A stretch of DNA of 64,000 nt from Ectocarpus siliculosus (Eukaryota > Sar > Phaeophyceae > Ectocarpales > Ectocarpaceae): contig FN647849.1 in NCBI GenBank assembly GCA_000310025.1, positions 250,607 to 314,606 on the forward strand, written 5' to 3'. Position numbers and translations under genes: made by a program. Below are positions 1 to 11,800 of this stretch, in pieces. Numbering within the stretch: the stretch's first letter is position 1; each line of letters starts with the position of its first letter. The notes beneath the pieces were generated by a model. It did no database searches. It was not told the origin of the DNA and saw only the letters and a program-made list of their open reading frames with translations.

Positions 1-1657
1 GGGGGGGGGGGGGGGGGTCGCATGCAGGATTTTGGGTAGTGTGCGACCATGAGTTCGGCGCAACCCCGAGCTGCACGGAGGACGGACGGCAGGAAAACGA
101 ACAAATGTCTTTTTATTATCCAACACACGACAAACTTCTTCTACAGAGTTATGGACGGAATGTTCGGGAAACAGGCTGCTATCTTTGGAAGTGATGCCTT
201 TCGATTGCAAGGATCGAAGGAGTGCACGTTCCGGTTCTCTCGGCAGCTCCGCTAAGCGTCATGCACGAAGAAGAAGCACAAAACGAGAACGGTTTCCGCC
301 TTCGGACACTATGAATGAAAACTGATGAAGTATGGTGCAGTCATCAGTGAACAAGCTTCGGTTAATATACGCCGTACCGACGACGTGCCTCTACCTATGG
401 AATAAACTGCGTTCGGAAGGACAAAGAGAGCGCTTGAATCTAGTCACGCAAGGTCAAAAGGTACCACGAGTTACTACGTGACTTTCTTCGTGCATGAAAC
501 CTCTCCACCGCTCGGCAAGCAATGGACGGCGGGGTCTCGCTCGCTTGAAGTGCTTTTGCGCCGTTGCGTGCGCTTGCGACGTTGTCCAGGCCCCGAACCG
601 CAGTCGTCTTTTGTCATTGGTTCGGTTCAGCGTGGGTGCAACTGGAAGGGCCATAAGTTCGAGGAGCACGAACCGTTTTGGTTGATGGTGATCTGACGTC
701 GTTTTCTTGGTGCTCGCACTCACTACATAAATCGAAGTCGTGCCGTCGATGAACGCGAGAGAACATCACGCCCCCCCTCCCTCACTCGAACCCATTTTTC
801 CAAACGGGGTACATGTAGGCTTAGGTCACGCTGTCTCAATCAATGAGGACCTTGTGACTCCGAGCACGCGATGACAATATAAACACAGACACATGTAGGC
901 TTGCATGGCCAACGACATCGCGGTAGGCACCACACCGCGAGACTAACACGACGATACAGATAGGCGCTCAAACAACTGACACGGACACAAAATAAACGTG
1001 AACATACTCAATCAAACGCATGCATGTTCACCGTCAAAACTAACGCAGCCAACGAATCACAGGCCCTGAGAGGGGTTTCAAAGAAGCTTCGAAAGAACAT
1101 CACGTGATCGCACTGATTGGTTTCGAGGCTCGACCGACCACCAAAAATGGCACCTACACAGTGCCTCCGCTTTCAAAATTCCTTTTCGTGCTCCCTGCTC
1201 TCCCTCGTCGGCTTGGCTACGGACTCGATGCGTGAATACCATCTTCGAACAAGCCGCACGTTTAAGCCAAAGCACAAGAACGACATGCTACGACCGATAC
1301 ACACACACGCTCGCTTGGGTGTCCACTTTGCGGACGTTCCAAGGGGAAAAGGAGGACTGCCTGCCCCGTTTGAGCGCTTGCCCCTATTCACAACCGGGCG
1401 TCGGAGATCTTTCTGTACAAATCAATAAAACTGAAACCAGGCATCACGTGCTGTCGCCCCCTCTAAACGATGCAAATGAAACCAAGGACAACTCCCTGAC
1501 GTCTTCTTCCGTGATCGCGCTGTCTCAGTATTCTCGACACGGAGACCCACGGGTGGGTGGGGGCCCACAGAAAGACAGACGACGCTGATCGTCACGAGCA
1601 GGAGCTAAACAAGAACGAGAAAGGGACAAATTAAATAATTCGTTGTCACCATCATCA
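1..1657. other. Window start, no supported gene
   Basis: The first 17 bases are a pure G run, which looks like a contig end or low-quality sequence. The remaining 1.6 kb holds only short overlapping frames on both strands with no splice-consistent exon, no recognisable motif and no RNA gene that I can see. The part next to 1657 should include the 3' untranslated region of the minus-strand gene that ends at 1658. Confidence 0.5.
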
Positions 1658-4600
1658 TCAATGGAAGCCGGAGTAGGGGTCTGAAAGGCGGACGAAAGTG
1701 TCCTCCGGGAGGGCTTCCGCCTCATTCGCCGTGCCGAGCCACCTCCTCCTTTGCCTGCGGCGGGACGAGGTGATGGCCAGCCACGCCACCAGGCCGAGAA
1801 CAAGACCCCCCGCGAGAACCAAAGCAAGGACCGTGCCGCCCTCTCCTCCGTCACCGCCGCCGTTGGTGGCATCGACTGATCGATACAACGAGGAGGAGGG
1901 CGGTGTGGAAGTGCAGGAACAGGATGAGGGGGGTTTCGACGAATGGAAGGAAGGAAATACGTGAAAGTCTCCTACAATGTCTCAAAGTGATGTCAACGAT
2001 AGAGGCTGCTGAGAAAAACCATTAGGGGGGTTTCTCTTAACCCGCATATGGAAGGAAAGAGAACGTGAGCGTCTCCCTCGATCCCGCAAAGTTTCAATCA
2101 ACGACTGGGTCTGCTATGGAAAGGGACAAAGCAAGCGCTTCACTCGTTGGGGGAGAAACTAATGAAACCACCGGACTGCAACGTTACATCAATAATCATT
2201 CCATGTTATAAGAAAAGTTCCATACCGTCGGCGGCGGTTTCCTCCATTGCCGCGAAGGACACGAAGTCGCTGCAGGCGTAGTTGTCGTAGTCTTGGGTAT
2301 CGTACACGCAGGACTGGAGCTGCCCATCGCGGGTCAGGTCCCAGCCCATCATCGACCAATCCATGCTTACCTCCTGGTGCGACAGCATGTCGTTTTCTAC
2401 GTTCTGCGTGATGTCAGCGAGGGGGAGGTGGTTGTCGTGTGTGTGAGTGCGTCGTCCGTGGTCACCACCCTGCACGGCCTCAGCAGTTTCTCAAGCTTTT
2501 TTTTCTGGGTGCAATGAACCGTGGCAATAGCGGTGGAAGTTGTAGCAACAGGGCCTAGCGGGGCACATTCAGCCTCTGCATGCTGGATCGAACCACGCAG
2601 CGTCCAACCATGTCTACCCTGCTGAACACCTAATGGTTCCCACTCACCTGCTCAACCACGAGCTCGACCCACGCCGGGGGGTCAGACTGCTCAGCGACAA
2701 GCCAGATGTCGACGAAAGGGGCAGTGTCTTCGAACCCTCCAGCGCCCCCGCCGTCCCCCCACGTGACCGAAAACGACAGATATGACCCGTTCTGTTCGAC
2801 ACGCGGGACGTCGACGTTGCTGATGCCGTCCCCTTGGGTCGCGGAGGGAGCTTCTGCCTCGGGAAGGATGCCAAGCCCCTTTGGGTATGGTGAGGAGGGA
2901 GAAAGAGGTCAAGGTGTTGACGTGTGGAGAGTTCGGTATCGGCGGAACGCAGATATTGCCTGCGGTTAAGACGGAGCGGTCGAACGTGGGTGCTTTCCCG
3001 GCAGAAACCTGTGCCTGATGCATGCTGGATCAAAATTGTTGTTGTTTGTTTCGTCGACGGGAGTCGAGGAATAAAGGTTCTGTGTAGACGGAAAAAGTTT
3101 CATGTACTGTAGCCACGGTGTCATGATGCTGCCGGCGAGGGCTCGCGACCGAGGATGAATAGGCAAACAGACATTGCCGGCTTGGTGAAGGCTATTTACT
3201 GCACCGGTCAAGGGTGAGCAAAAACAATCCTTCCACACCTAGGTACCCATTTCACATTTCGGAGGATTCGAGGGGGCCGGTAGCCTAATTCCAATCACGG
3301 CATAGGGGACCCGCGGAAGGGGGTCATATTTTTGTCCCGGTACCCTAGGGTAAGGCTAGGGTCCTCTCTTGTGAACCACCATTCCATGATCACGCGAAAT
3401 GGATACAGACATAGCACATCAAGAGAGCACATGCCCCCCTCAATATATGCGTGAAACGTCTTCACTACAGCAGTAGTAGCAAACGATGCGTCCCCAGTAA
3501 CCGGTGTGCGTGAAGTGGGTAATACCCAAGAAGAGGACAAAATCAACAACTTTTTTTCAGGCCGTTCCGGGGATGGGGTGGGTGGGGTGTGCTCAGGCCG
3601 TGCATGCCGTAGTCATTAGACCATTGACGTCGCATCCCTACAAAGCCGGGACGGAGCACGCCGGGTTTTTCACCGGACCAGTCTAGCACATCACCAAGCG
3701 CGAAGCGCCGTGAGATATTCGGCGAGTCACCGTACTGAGGTATCTACAGTGTATGTAGTTGCGTGGGATGACTTTTGACGGGCATCCTTGCATTATGTTG
3801 TAAGCGTGTCTGTCTTTGATGTGATTGTTTTCCAAGCTCTGGGTTCTCCGCCCTCACCTCGCTGCAGGCATTGTCGAAGAGGTCGTCGGAGTGGTAGACA
3901 CAGACGATTCCCTCCCCACTGATGGTGCCGTCCCAAGATGAACGAATTGCCCAAGAATCACCCGCGTCCATCCACATCGAACCGGTGTTTTCGACACCCT
4001 GTGGGTTCAGAAACGATATAAGTTTTCCGAGAAGTCTTGGTGGTTGTCTCCGGGGAGAGCTCTAGAGCAGCAGACTTTTCATCATTGTTGAAGCCGTGGA
4101 GAAGCTGAGCTTTTGGGCGTCATTGATGGCTCTGGCCGGCACACACACACGTGTTCGTGAGCCGCACTTTGTGCTGGTGGCAAGTCTGCTTCCGAAGTGC
4201 GCTTCCCCCGTCATTTTTGAAATGAGGGCGTTAGGCCCGGCTAGACTCAAGCTGATATACTTCTACTACCAGGAGGGCTAACAAGGGTGTGCGACCAATC
4301 GGGCTTGCTCAACAGGCCGCACTTCATTTCGGAGGAACTGGAGCCTACCGTACGGAGTGTGCCGCAATCTTGGTACATACATGATCCTCCCCAACGACCC
4401 AATCATACATCATGTCCAGCGAGCCCGGGGGGTAAACTTGCTGGGTGTACTTTGACAAGTACTGTGGTGTGTCAAGGGTGAACGGACATAATTAGTTTGG
4501 AGAAGACGACCTGGGCCCAAAGAATACATGGAGACTACCGTCATTTCGTATGCGTACACTGACTGGTACTTCGCACGTTAGGACGTCGCAGACAGAGAGC

Positions 4601-4989
4601 GTGCTGTTTCCTGGCCCTTGTCCTCTGACCATAGCAACAATCTAAATTATGAGCCGTGAAAATCCAGCCATGTGCAGAGCAACTTCTTTCAAAGCCGTCC
4701 CTGTATCTCACGATGTCCTGCCGTAGCAACTAACAAGTACCTGCTGGAGGACGGTCTCGACCATGGAAGAGGCCTCCGTCTGTCTGGTCTCGAGCCAAAT
4801 ATCGATCAACCCCGATCCAGAAGACGGATTCTCACTGGTGGTGTTGGCGGTGTCCCAAGATACCAGGAAGGACAGATCCAGGCCCGCTTGCTGAAATTGG
4901 GAGATCTTGACGTTTGAGAAGCTCGCATCCGCAGATGCTGCCTTCGCGAGAGCCACCACCGCCACACCTCGGATGAAAGGGTTTGTCAT
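1658..4989 (-). CDS. Type I membrane protein with a duplicated two-exon extracellular module
   Basis: Five minus-strand exons: 4741-4989, 3858-3998, 2648-2857, 2226-2403 and 1658-1875 (996 nt, 331 residues). All junctions are GT-AG and in phase. Exon 1 starts MTNPFIRGVAVVALAKAASA, a weak signal peptide. Exons 1 and 3 are related: both contain a LSF-x-V-x-W stretch and then IDIWL or VDIWL. Exons 2 and 4 are related: both begin with VEN and contain a VCVY or SCVY motif followed by D-N-x-ACS. The ectodomain is therefore a tandem A-B-A'-B' duplication. The last exon gives a Gly-rich spacer, one membrane helix (around TVLALVLAGGLVLGLVAWLA), an Arg-rich stop-transfer SSRRRQRRRW and a short cytoplasmic tail. 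I do not recognise the family; a cell-surface or wall-binding role is inference from topology. The acceptor of exon 3 could instead lie 2 nt downstream, but only the chosen one keeps the frame. Confidence 0.75.
3599..3728 (+). repeat. 130-bp dispersed repeat, copy A
   Basis: Lies in intron 2 of the membrane-protein gene. It runs from the CGTGCATGCCGTAGT side to ATTCGGCGAGTC. The same sequence occurs inverted at 52849-52977, differing at scattered positions. The copy has short open frames, but these are probably chance. Confidence 0.8.
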
Positions 4990-5703
4990 GATGAATGCCT
5001 TGCCCTGAAGTTTAGTCTAGGGGGAGTGCGGATCAGGGGTGTGTGAGTGTCGTTGCGGGGAGGAGGTAGATGGTTGCAGGAAGGTAGAGAGCGGCTGAAT
5101 AAAGTCCGTTGTGCTTTTTCCGTTGTACATGCACACCCCCTCTCTGCCCGCTTACATGTGGACAAATAACTCGAACTTTTGTTTTCTTTCGCACACGCCA
5201 CACCGTAGTACAGTGTGTACACACAAGCATACGTCTCACGAAAAAAAAGAAGACCTTGCACATCTACCGATAGGACGAACGTGCTGCCCGGTACATGGCA
5301 ATGAGTTCATGGTCTTATCCGACCTATCCGAGTTTCTACGACTCTTCCTCGACAAACATGCAGCGATATCCTTCGTACGGCAGCAGGCTCATCAACACAG
5401 TTTGGTGACATCTTGTGGAGTATCCGGTGTCGGGCCGCGCGACGAACGACGAAGACGAAGAATCCAAGAATAATGATCTTTTTGGCCGTTTCCGACGAAC
5501 AGGAACAAGTGCGGCGAGGTACGTGGAGATCCGCCCGCATCTCACCAGCAAATAAGCAAATCAGTCTGCTGTGTTCTCCAACACCAGTCAAGGGGGCACG
5601 CCATGAACACATAGGGGATTAAGAGGGTGGCATGTAGCGATGGTGTCGCTACACTTGATCATGTGCGTTCCGAGAGACTTCGTGATAACTCTACTGGATG
5701 AGG
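4990..5703. promoter_or_regulatory. Probable divergent promoter region
   Basis: About 700 bp separate the minus-strand start at 4989 from the plus-strand upstream ORF at 5704. Both flanking genes are transcribed outward from here, so the promoters of both, and their 5' untranslated regions, should lie in it. I see no clear TATA box or named operator; the assignment rests on position only. Confidence 0.35.
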
Positions 5704-5829
5704 ATGGACATGCCGTTGGAGGTGAAAGAGGGACCGCGTTTTGATGACGGATCCCTGGATCTTGCAGCCATGGAAACGGGTAGAGGCCTACAGCGCGCAG
5801 CAAAAGATTGCTGCACAATCGTGGGATGA
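5704..5829 (+). CDS. Upstream ORF overlapping the coiled-coil gene start
   Basis: A 41-codon ORF beginning MDMPLEVKEGPRFDDG. Its ATG has A at -3 and G at +4, a stronger context than the ATG at 5826. Its TGA overlaps that ATG as ATGA. It could be a translated upstream ORF that controls the main frame, or it could be the true N-terminus of the coiled-coil protein split by a one- or two-base error or an unseen splice, because its composition is protein-like. Sequence alone does not decide. Confidence 0.3.
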   Translation: MDMPLEVKEGPRFDDGSLDLAAMETGRGLQRAAKDCCTIVG

Positions 5830-8800
5830 GAGGCACTAACAAGGGGGATGAGGAAGCGGCCCCGAGGCCACGAGGCCATAGGTCCAGTCGCCTTCATGGC
5901 ATGCCTGGCTACGACCTGACGTCAGTGAGGCGACAGAGCCACAACAACAACAGGAATACCCCAGGGTGCACATCTGTTACTATTGGGCCGACGAAGCGCA
6001 GCAGTCTAATGGGCGGCGGACCAGCACAACTTGTGCATCGTCAGAAAGCTCCTACTACCAAGAATAGATGGAACGCCTCCCGCATTGGAAGTGGCGCCAG
6101 CGCACTAGATGTTGGGTTTTGCCCACTATCCCGCGACACCTACTTCAAAGGATCCGATGCTTCTTCTCGTGTTCTAGACCTAGGGGAGCCGCACTTTGAT
6201 ATCTTGAGGTTGGGGCGGTCGCAATCGGCCTGGAGGAAGACACAGGCGGTGGGCCGTCATGCTACAAGGTAGGAACACGTTTGGGACCGGCAGTCGGTCG
6301 GGAATCCTGGGACAAGCGGGACCGTGAGAATGACAGAGTGTCCGTGCGGATATGCATACCGTACAAGTAGGCTTGGCGTAAAATAGTGCAGAAATCAGCT
6401 GCGGCATGTGGCTGAGTTGAAGTCATTGGCGAAAGGCACTCAATTTAAAAGATGCTGGCGGTCTGAGGCTCGCTCTACTGCTCCGATTTGCCTCCGTCGC
6501 GTGCATCCTGCGCTGGTTTCCTGCTTTCCTCTCACTGTAGAGCGGAATATTTGTGGAAACGTGCAGACTACCATATCGACCCTATCATGATAAATCACAT
6601 TTCGGGGCTGAGCCGGGTTTCCTATGTGGAGTGAAGGCCTTGCATCAGTCTATTGCACATAACCACGAGCGGAATTCTGAGCTGACGCTCGCCGATTTCG
6701 TGGTTTCCCTCGAACCTCAGCCTCGGTTTCTTAAATTTTTCTTTAGCGGTTGGGCCCGGACGGCGCTATGTAAGGGTAATTCATGGCACACAATCTTCCC
6801 TATGTCCACGGATGCAACCCACTACTTGGTACAGGAGCCAAGAATGCGTAAGCGCGCGGTATCAGGGGCTAGACCCTCCTGGTGGTGGTGGTGGTGAAGG
6901 CGGACGCCGATGGGATGGTAGGCCGGGGGATAGAAGTGGGCACCATCGACTACAGGCATGGTCCCGCTCGTCCAGTCCTCGACAAACGCATCTGATTCCT
7001 CGACGTGAGGGCGATGGCAGCAGAGACGAAGCTACCGACACCAAACAGTGCTATGCAGACGGACCGAGGTGGTTTGACGCAGTGGTGCATCCTAGCTCAA
7101 CAGCACTTCCGTCTCCGTCTGACCTTGCAAGACCGCAGCAGGAGTTGACCCGGCGGCTAGCAGTGGAAGGATCGCTGCCATGGTCGGGGTTGCCCGACGA
7201 TGCGGCTGCTTCTGCTGTGGTATCGCACGGTGGCAACCGAGTAAGGAGCATACACGAGGCAGGCAAAGGCACTGCGACCAGCACCGCTGACTACGGAGGA
7301 CGGGGCGAGGTTCATGAGGTGAAAACCGGGCATTTTCCCGCTTGTAGGAGAAGCAACACGAGTGAGACGAGCTAAACCAGAAGTAGAGCTGAAACGCTCG
7401 AGTCGAGAGACGACGGGGACCTAACGTTCTGTAAGGTAGGAGAACAAGCAGCGAAAATTCAGACAGGCGATACGGACGTCGAGCGCCGAGCCAACCACTT
7501 GCCGAAATTCCGTACGTTGACACTCGCAGCACCGGCCTGCAAGAGCAACAGAAGCTGGGCGTGCTGGAGGCTGCCCTCTCCAAGAATGTTTGACACGGGA
7601 CGTCAAGGCTGATGGCCTACGAGAGGGAGACAATCTCCGGGATATCATGGAGGCTTTGGCCCGCGCCGAAGCACAAGCACGGTGCGTTTAGAGTAGAAGA
7701 ACACTATACACGTGCGGGACTTCTTCAACACACACCATAAAATCAGGTGATTGAGCCTTGGGGGATGTACTTGGACACCAATCGGTTATCTGTTCACTAA
7801 ATGAGCACAGGTAGTACGTGCCAATGAAATACACGACATGTTGGGTAATGTCACTGAGGATTTTTCTATTGTTACGGTGTTTTCGCATCCAAGAAACCAG
7901 TTCTCCCTACGCGTAAAACATTAACACAGCCGAACGTCGTCATCCCGTACGATCATGCATCCTTACAGACGAGAGGTGGAAATCGCGCAGAACGGGGCCG
8001 ACCGCGAGCGTACCGCCCGCGCCGTCGCCGAGGCTGCCTTGTCTAATGCCCGCGAGTCGCTGAAAGAGACTCACGAGATGCTGATGGAGAGCCTTGACAA
8101 CGGCCCCAAGGCCGCCCTCGCCGCCCTACTGGAGGAGAAGAGAGCTGCCGAGGCCAAGGCGGCGGAGGCAGTGGCGATTGCGGAAGCAGCGATGGCGGAA
8201 GCTGGAAGGATGCGCGCACTGAGGCAGGGAAGGGGGCAAAACTCGTCGCTGCCGGAGAAAGAGCGAGACCAGGTGATGTAGGGTCGAGGAGGTGTTATTT
8301 CATGGAGCTATTGAGGTTCCCTGCACAGGATTGAGAGCAGCAATCCCATCCCCGTGTCGGCGTGCCCGTCAACGACTTTGTACACACACTATAAATCTTG
8401 TTCTGTTGGATCACCTTTGCAACAATGCAGGCGCAGAAGGGTCTCGTGGGTAAGCGAAGCGGCGGGCAAGAACAAACGCGAGATTTCAGTGCGGCGTTGG
8501 TCAAGGCGAGAGGCGATGCGCTGACCTCTAGGGCAAGAGCTTTCCCCGTTCAGGAGCGCCTGGACCAGGTGGATGTCTCCGGGCTTCAGGTGAGGCCAGC
8601 TCCGGTAGCCATTTCTTCCCAACCGTTTTTTTCGCTCAGAAAGTACCACGCCTTCAGCTACCCGCCGTTAGTGCGCTCGTTGCCTTGCTTGTCAATCAAG
8701 CGTAGGGACTGACGGTGCCTTTCCTGGATGGTGGCTTTCCTTGTTTGTGCCTTTCCCTCCTCGTTCGTTTGTCGGCGTGACAACGCAGGCCAGTCTCGCC

Positions 8801-11800
8801 TCCCTAGCCGCCGAAAAAGCGACGGCCCATACACGAGCAGCCGAGCTCCAGGCCAAGCTCGCGCGCGTGACCAGCGAACACCGCCGGCGTGCCGAGGCGT
8901 CTCGCCAGGCTGACGCCATCGCCGGTGACCGCTTGTCCTCCGCGGAATCTCGGGCGTCGGCAGCGGAGGCGCGGTTGGAATCAGTGCTGCGGCACTTGAC
9001 GCGGAGCGAACGCCGGCTGCGAGAGGCCGAGCGGGCGGCGGTTGCGGGAGACAAGCGCGGAAAGGAGGCCGAAAGCAATTTGGAGGTGGAGGGAGTGAAG
9101 TTAAAAGACGCCGGGAAACAGGAGAGCGCAACGGGAGGTTACAGGCGCAGAGATCCGCATGCTAATGTGGTTTCGGCGGGACCCCGTAGTAGGACGGGGC
9201 GTCGCCGCCTGAGCAGGTGCTCAGAAGAGCGCTTCTACAGCCAAGCTTCTGACAGTACAGGGGTGCCCGCGCCTGATGGGGTACGGCACACCGCAGGTTG
9301 TGTGCGACGTGTCGGGGAAGTGCCCTCGAGCACCGACGCTGGGGTGCGAACGGCAAGACGCCGTGCCAGCAATGTCGGTGAAAAACAACGGCAACGGAAC
9401 GACAAAGAAATAGGGGCCTTGCAGGAAAAGATGAACGCTTCCAACAACGCTCCAACGGAAATTTTCGGAGTAGCGAGTTCAGACGATGAGAACACCACCA
9501 CGAGCAGCCTTCGCGAGGTCAAGGCTGCTAGACTGCGAGTAGCCGATGCCGAGCGAGAAGCCGCCGCGTTTAGGGCCGACGCGGACAGAGCAAAAGTCGA
9601 GGCCGCGCGAGCGGCGGCTGAGGCTGAGATTGGTAAGGAACGAGCGGAGATGGAGTGCGAGCGGTTTGGGCGCGAGTTGAGAGCCACGGAAGAGCAGGTG
9701 ATACGGTGTGGGTCCCTTTCAAGGTTTGAAAGATTGAGCGGGCTGAGCTTGTGAGCGGTATTTTCCTTCTCAATTTGTGGAGGAGTCCGTGTTTTTTTTA
9801 TGTTCCAGTGTGCGGCAGTCGCGATAGGGTAGCACGCCCCAAGCTTCGGTAGATCAAGTTTCGATAGAAGGACACCGCGATGGACGGGGAAGTGATTACA
9901 GTCTCCGTGGCTCCCAAATCTGTCACCCGTCAACCTTGCCACTTCTGTCAACCGTCAATCTTTCTTCTTTCAACATCTTCCATTCTTCAGGCCAATAAAC
10001 ACCTCCCTCTCTTCCAAAACACGCGCCGTTTAACGTCCCAGCTACGTGCATTGCAATGTGCCCTAAGTTCGGCTCAGAACGGGAAAATGAATGACTTCCC
10101 GGCGATGGGAGGGTCTTGCATCAACCCGAAGGTGTCGGCAATCGGAGGCATCAATGAGGCGGACATGAAGGCCCGGGTCGTCAACAATGGAGGCACGAAG
10201 ACGTTTCCGCCGCAGCACCAAGGGCAGCAGCAGGAGGCAGTTGGACAATGCCGTTCGGGCTATGCAATTGAGAAAGACGCCACCACTCACCAATATGTTC
10301 AGGCCACGAATTGCCCCAGCAGTGGTAATCAAGCTGACACCACCATTGCAGTCAAGAACAACAACAGCACTCAACCAGACGGACAAGGCGTGTTCAACGA
10401 TGGACCAGCTGGGTTTTGTCCGGCGGAGGACGGCACGTGCTTATTAGCCAAGAGCGACGAGCAAGGACGGACATGGATCGCCGATGAGGAAGAGCTCTTG
10501 CAACAGCCACAGCTTCACCATGCGGCAAACGTGCGGCTCACGGAAGTTCCACCTCCGAGAACGCGAGCGAAGGTCCGTGCGCCTAACCGAGATCCTGGAG
10601 AAGAGGTGGCGGCCGCGGTAACGGCAACCGGGTGCCGGCGAGTGGCCGAGGATAGAGTGCGAGAGCTCGAGGAGGTTCTCTCGGTGTCAGAAAAGCAGCA
10701 TACCTTGTTCAGGGCCAGGGCGGAGTCTAGACTTGAGGTCTTGAAGCTGGCGTTTGCCCAAGAGCAAGAAGAAGGAGGAGCCCAAGTGAGAGACAGCAGT
10801 AGTGGGTAGGAGGGCAGCCCTATGGTTGACTGTGGTATCCTTCCTGCTTTTGGGACACGCCGCCTGATCTGTAAAACGTTAGATTCGTGCGGTAGCGCCC
10901 GAAACAGCTTCGTTTTTCGTATGTGGAAGGGTCGCGTTGGCGGAGCACAACATCTTGCACCCCTTGTTATTGCCTTGATGTTCCAAACGTCTCCAACGTG
11001 CGGGCAGATGGTATTTACTTCGATCACCAAACGTTTTCACAACACAAGTCTCCTGGAGTATTCAGAAAAATATGGGGAAGCTAGCACACGCCTGTCAGTC
11101 TTTCCTGCCCCCTTCGTTGCTCGCCTTCGCCTGGCTACAAACTCTCACGAACCCCAAACGAACCCATATCCTTTTAGATCGCCTTAGCAACCCTACTGGA
11201 TGAGAAGCTGCGAGCAGAACGTCGTGCGAACGAACTGGAGAGCCGCCTCAACGACATAATTGCCCAAGCTGCTCAGTCCGAATCCGACCAGCTCACCATG
11301 GACATCGAGGAACCACCTCGCACTGCCAACCCTGGCAAAAGTCATCTCCAGGACGAAAAAATGCCGGAAACCGCGGCAGAGCTTGGCTCAGACGCAGTCG
11401 ATACCACTAGTGAATCTTGCCTCTCTGCTCCCCTTGTCCGGCTCAAAGCGGATCACCGACCAGTACACTCGGCTGCAAAGGACAGAACTACCGTGAGCAT
11501 CGTGCCGGGCCTCGCCACCTCGTCAGCAGCGACTGGCGCGGAAGACATCGTCAGAAGGGGGCTTGGCATTACCGCACCTCGATCACCAGTGCTCCGCCTC
11601 ACCGAAGCAGGAGAACGGATGACCTCGTCCGAGCACGCGCTTCAAGAAGCCAGAGAACTATCCCGGGTTGCCATGGAGGAGTCAGAGCTTCTGGGGAGAC
11701 AGCTGGACGGCGCGCAGGCAGCGGAGAGGGTCGAGGCGGAAGGCAGACGCCTGGCCCAGACCAAGATAGCTGATCTGGAAAGGCAGCTCGAAGGCGCGGC

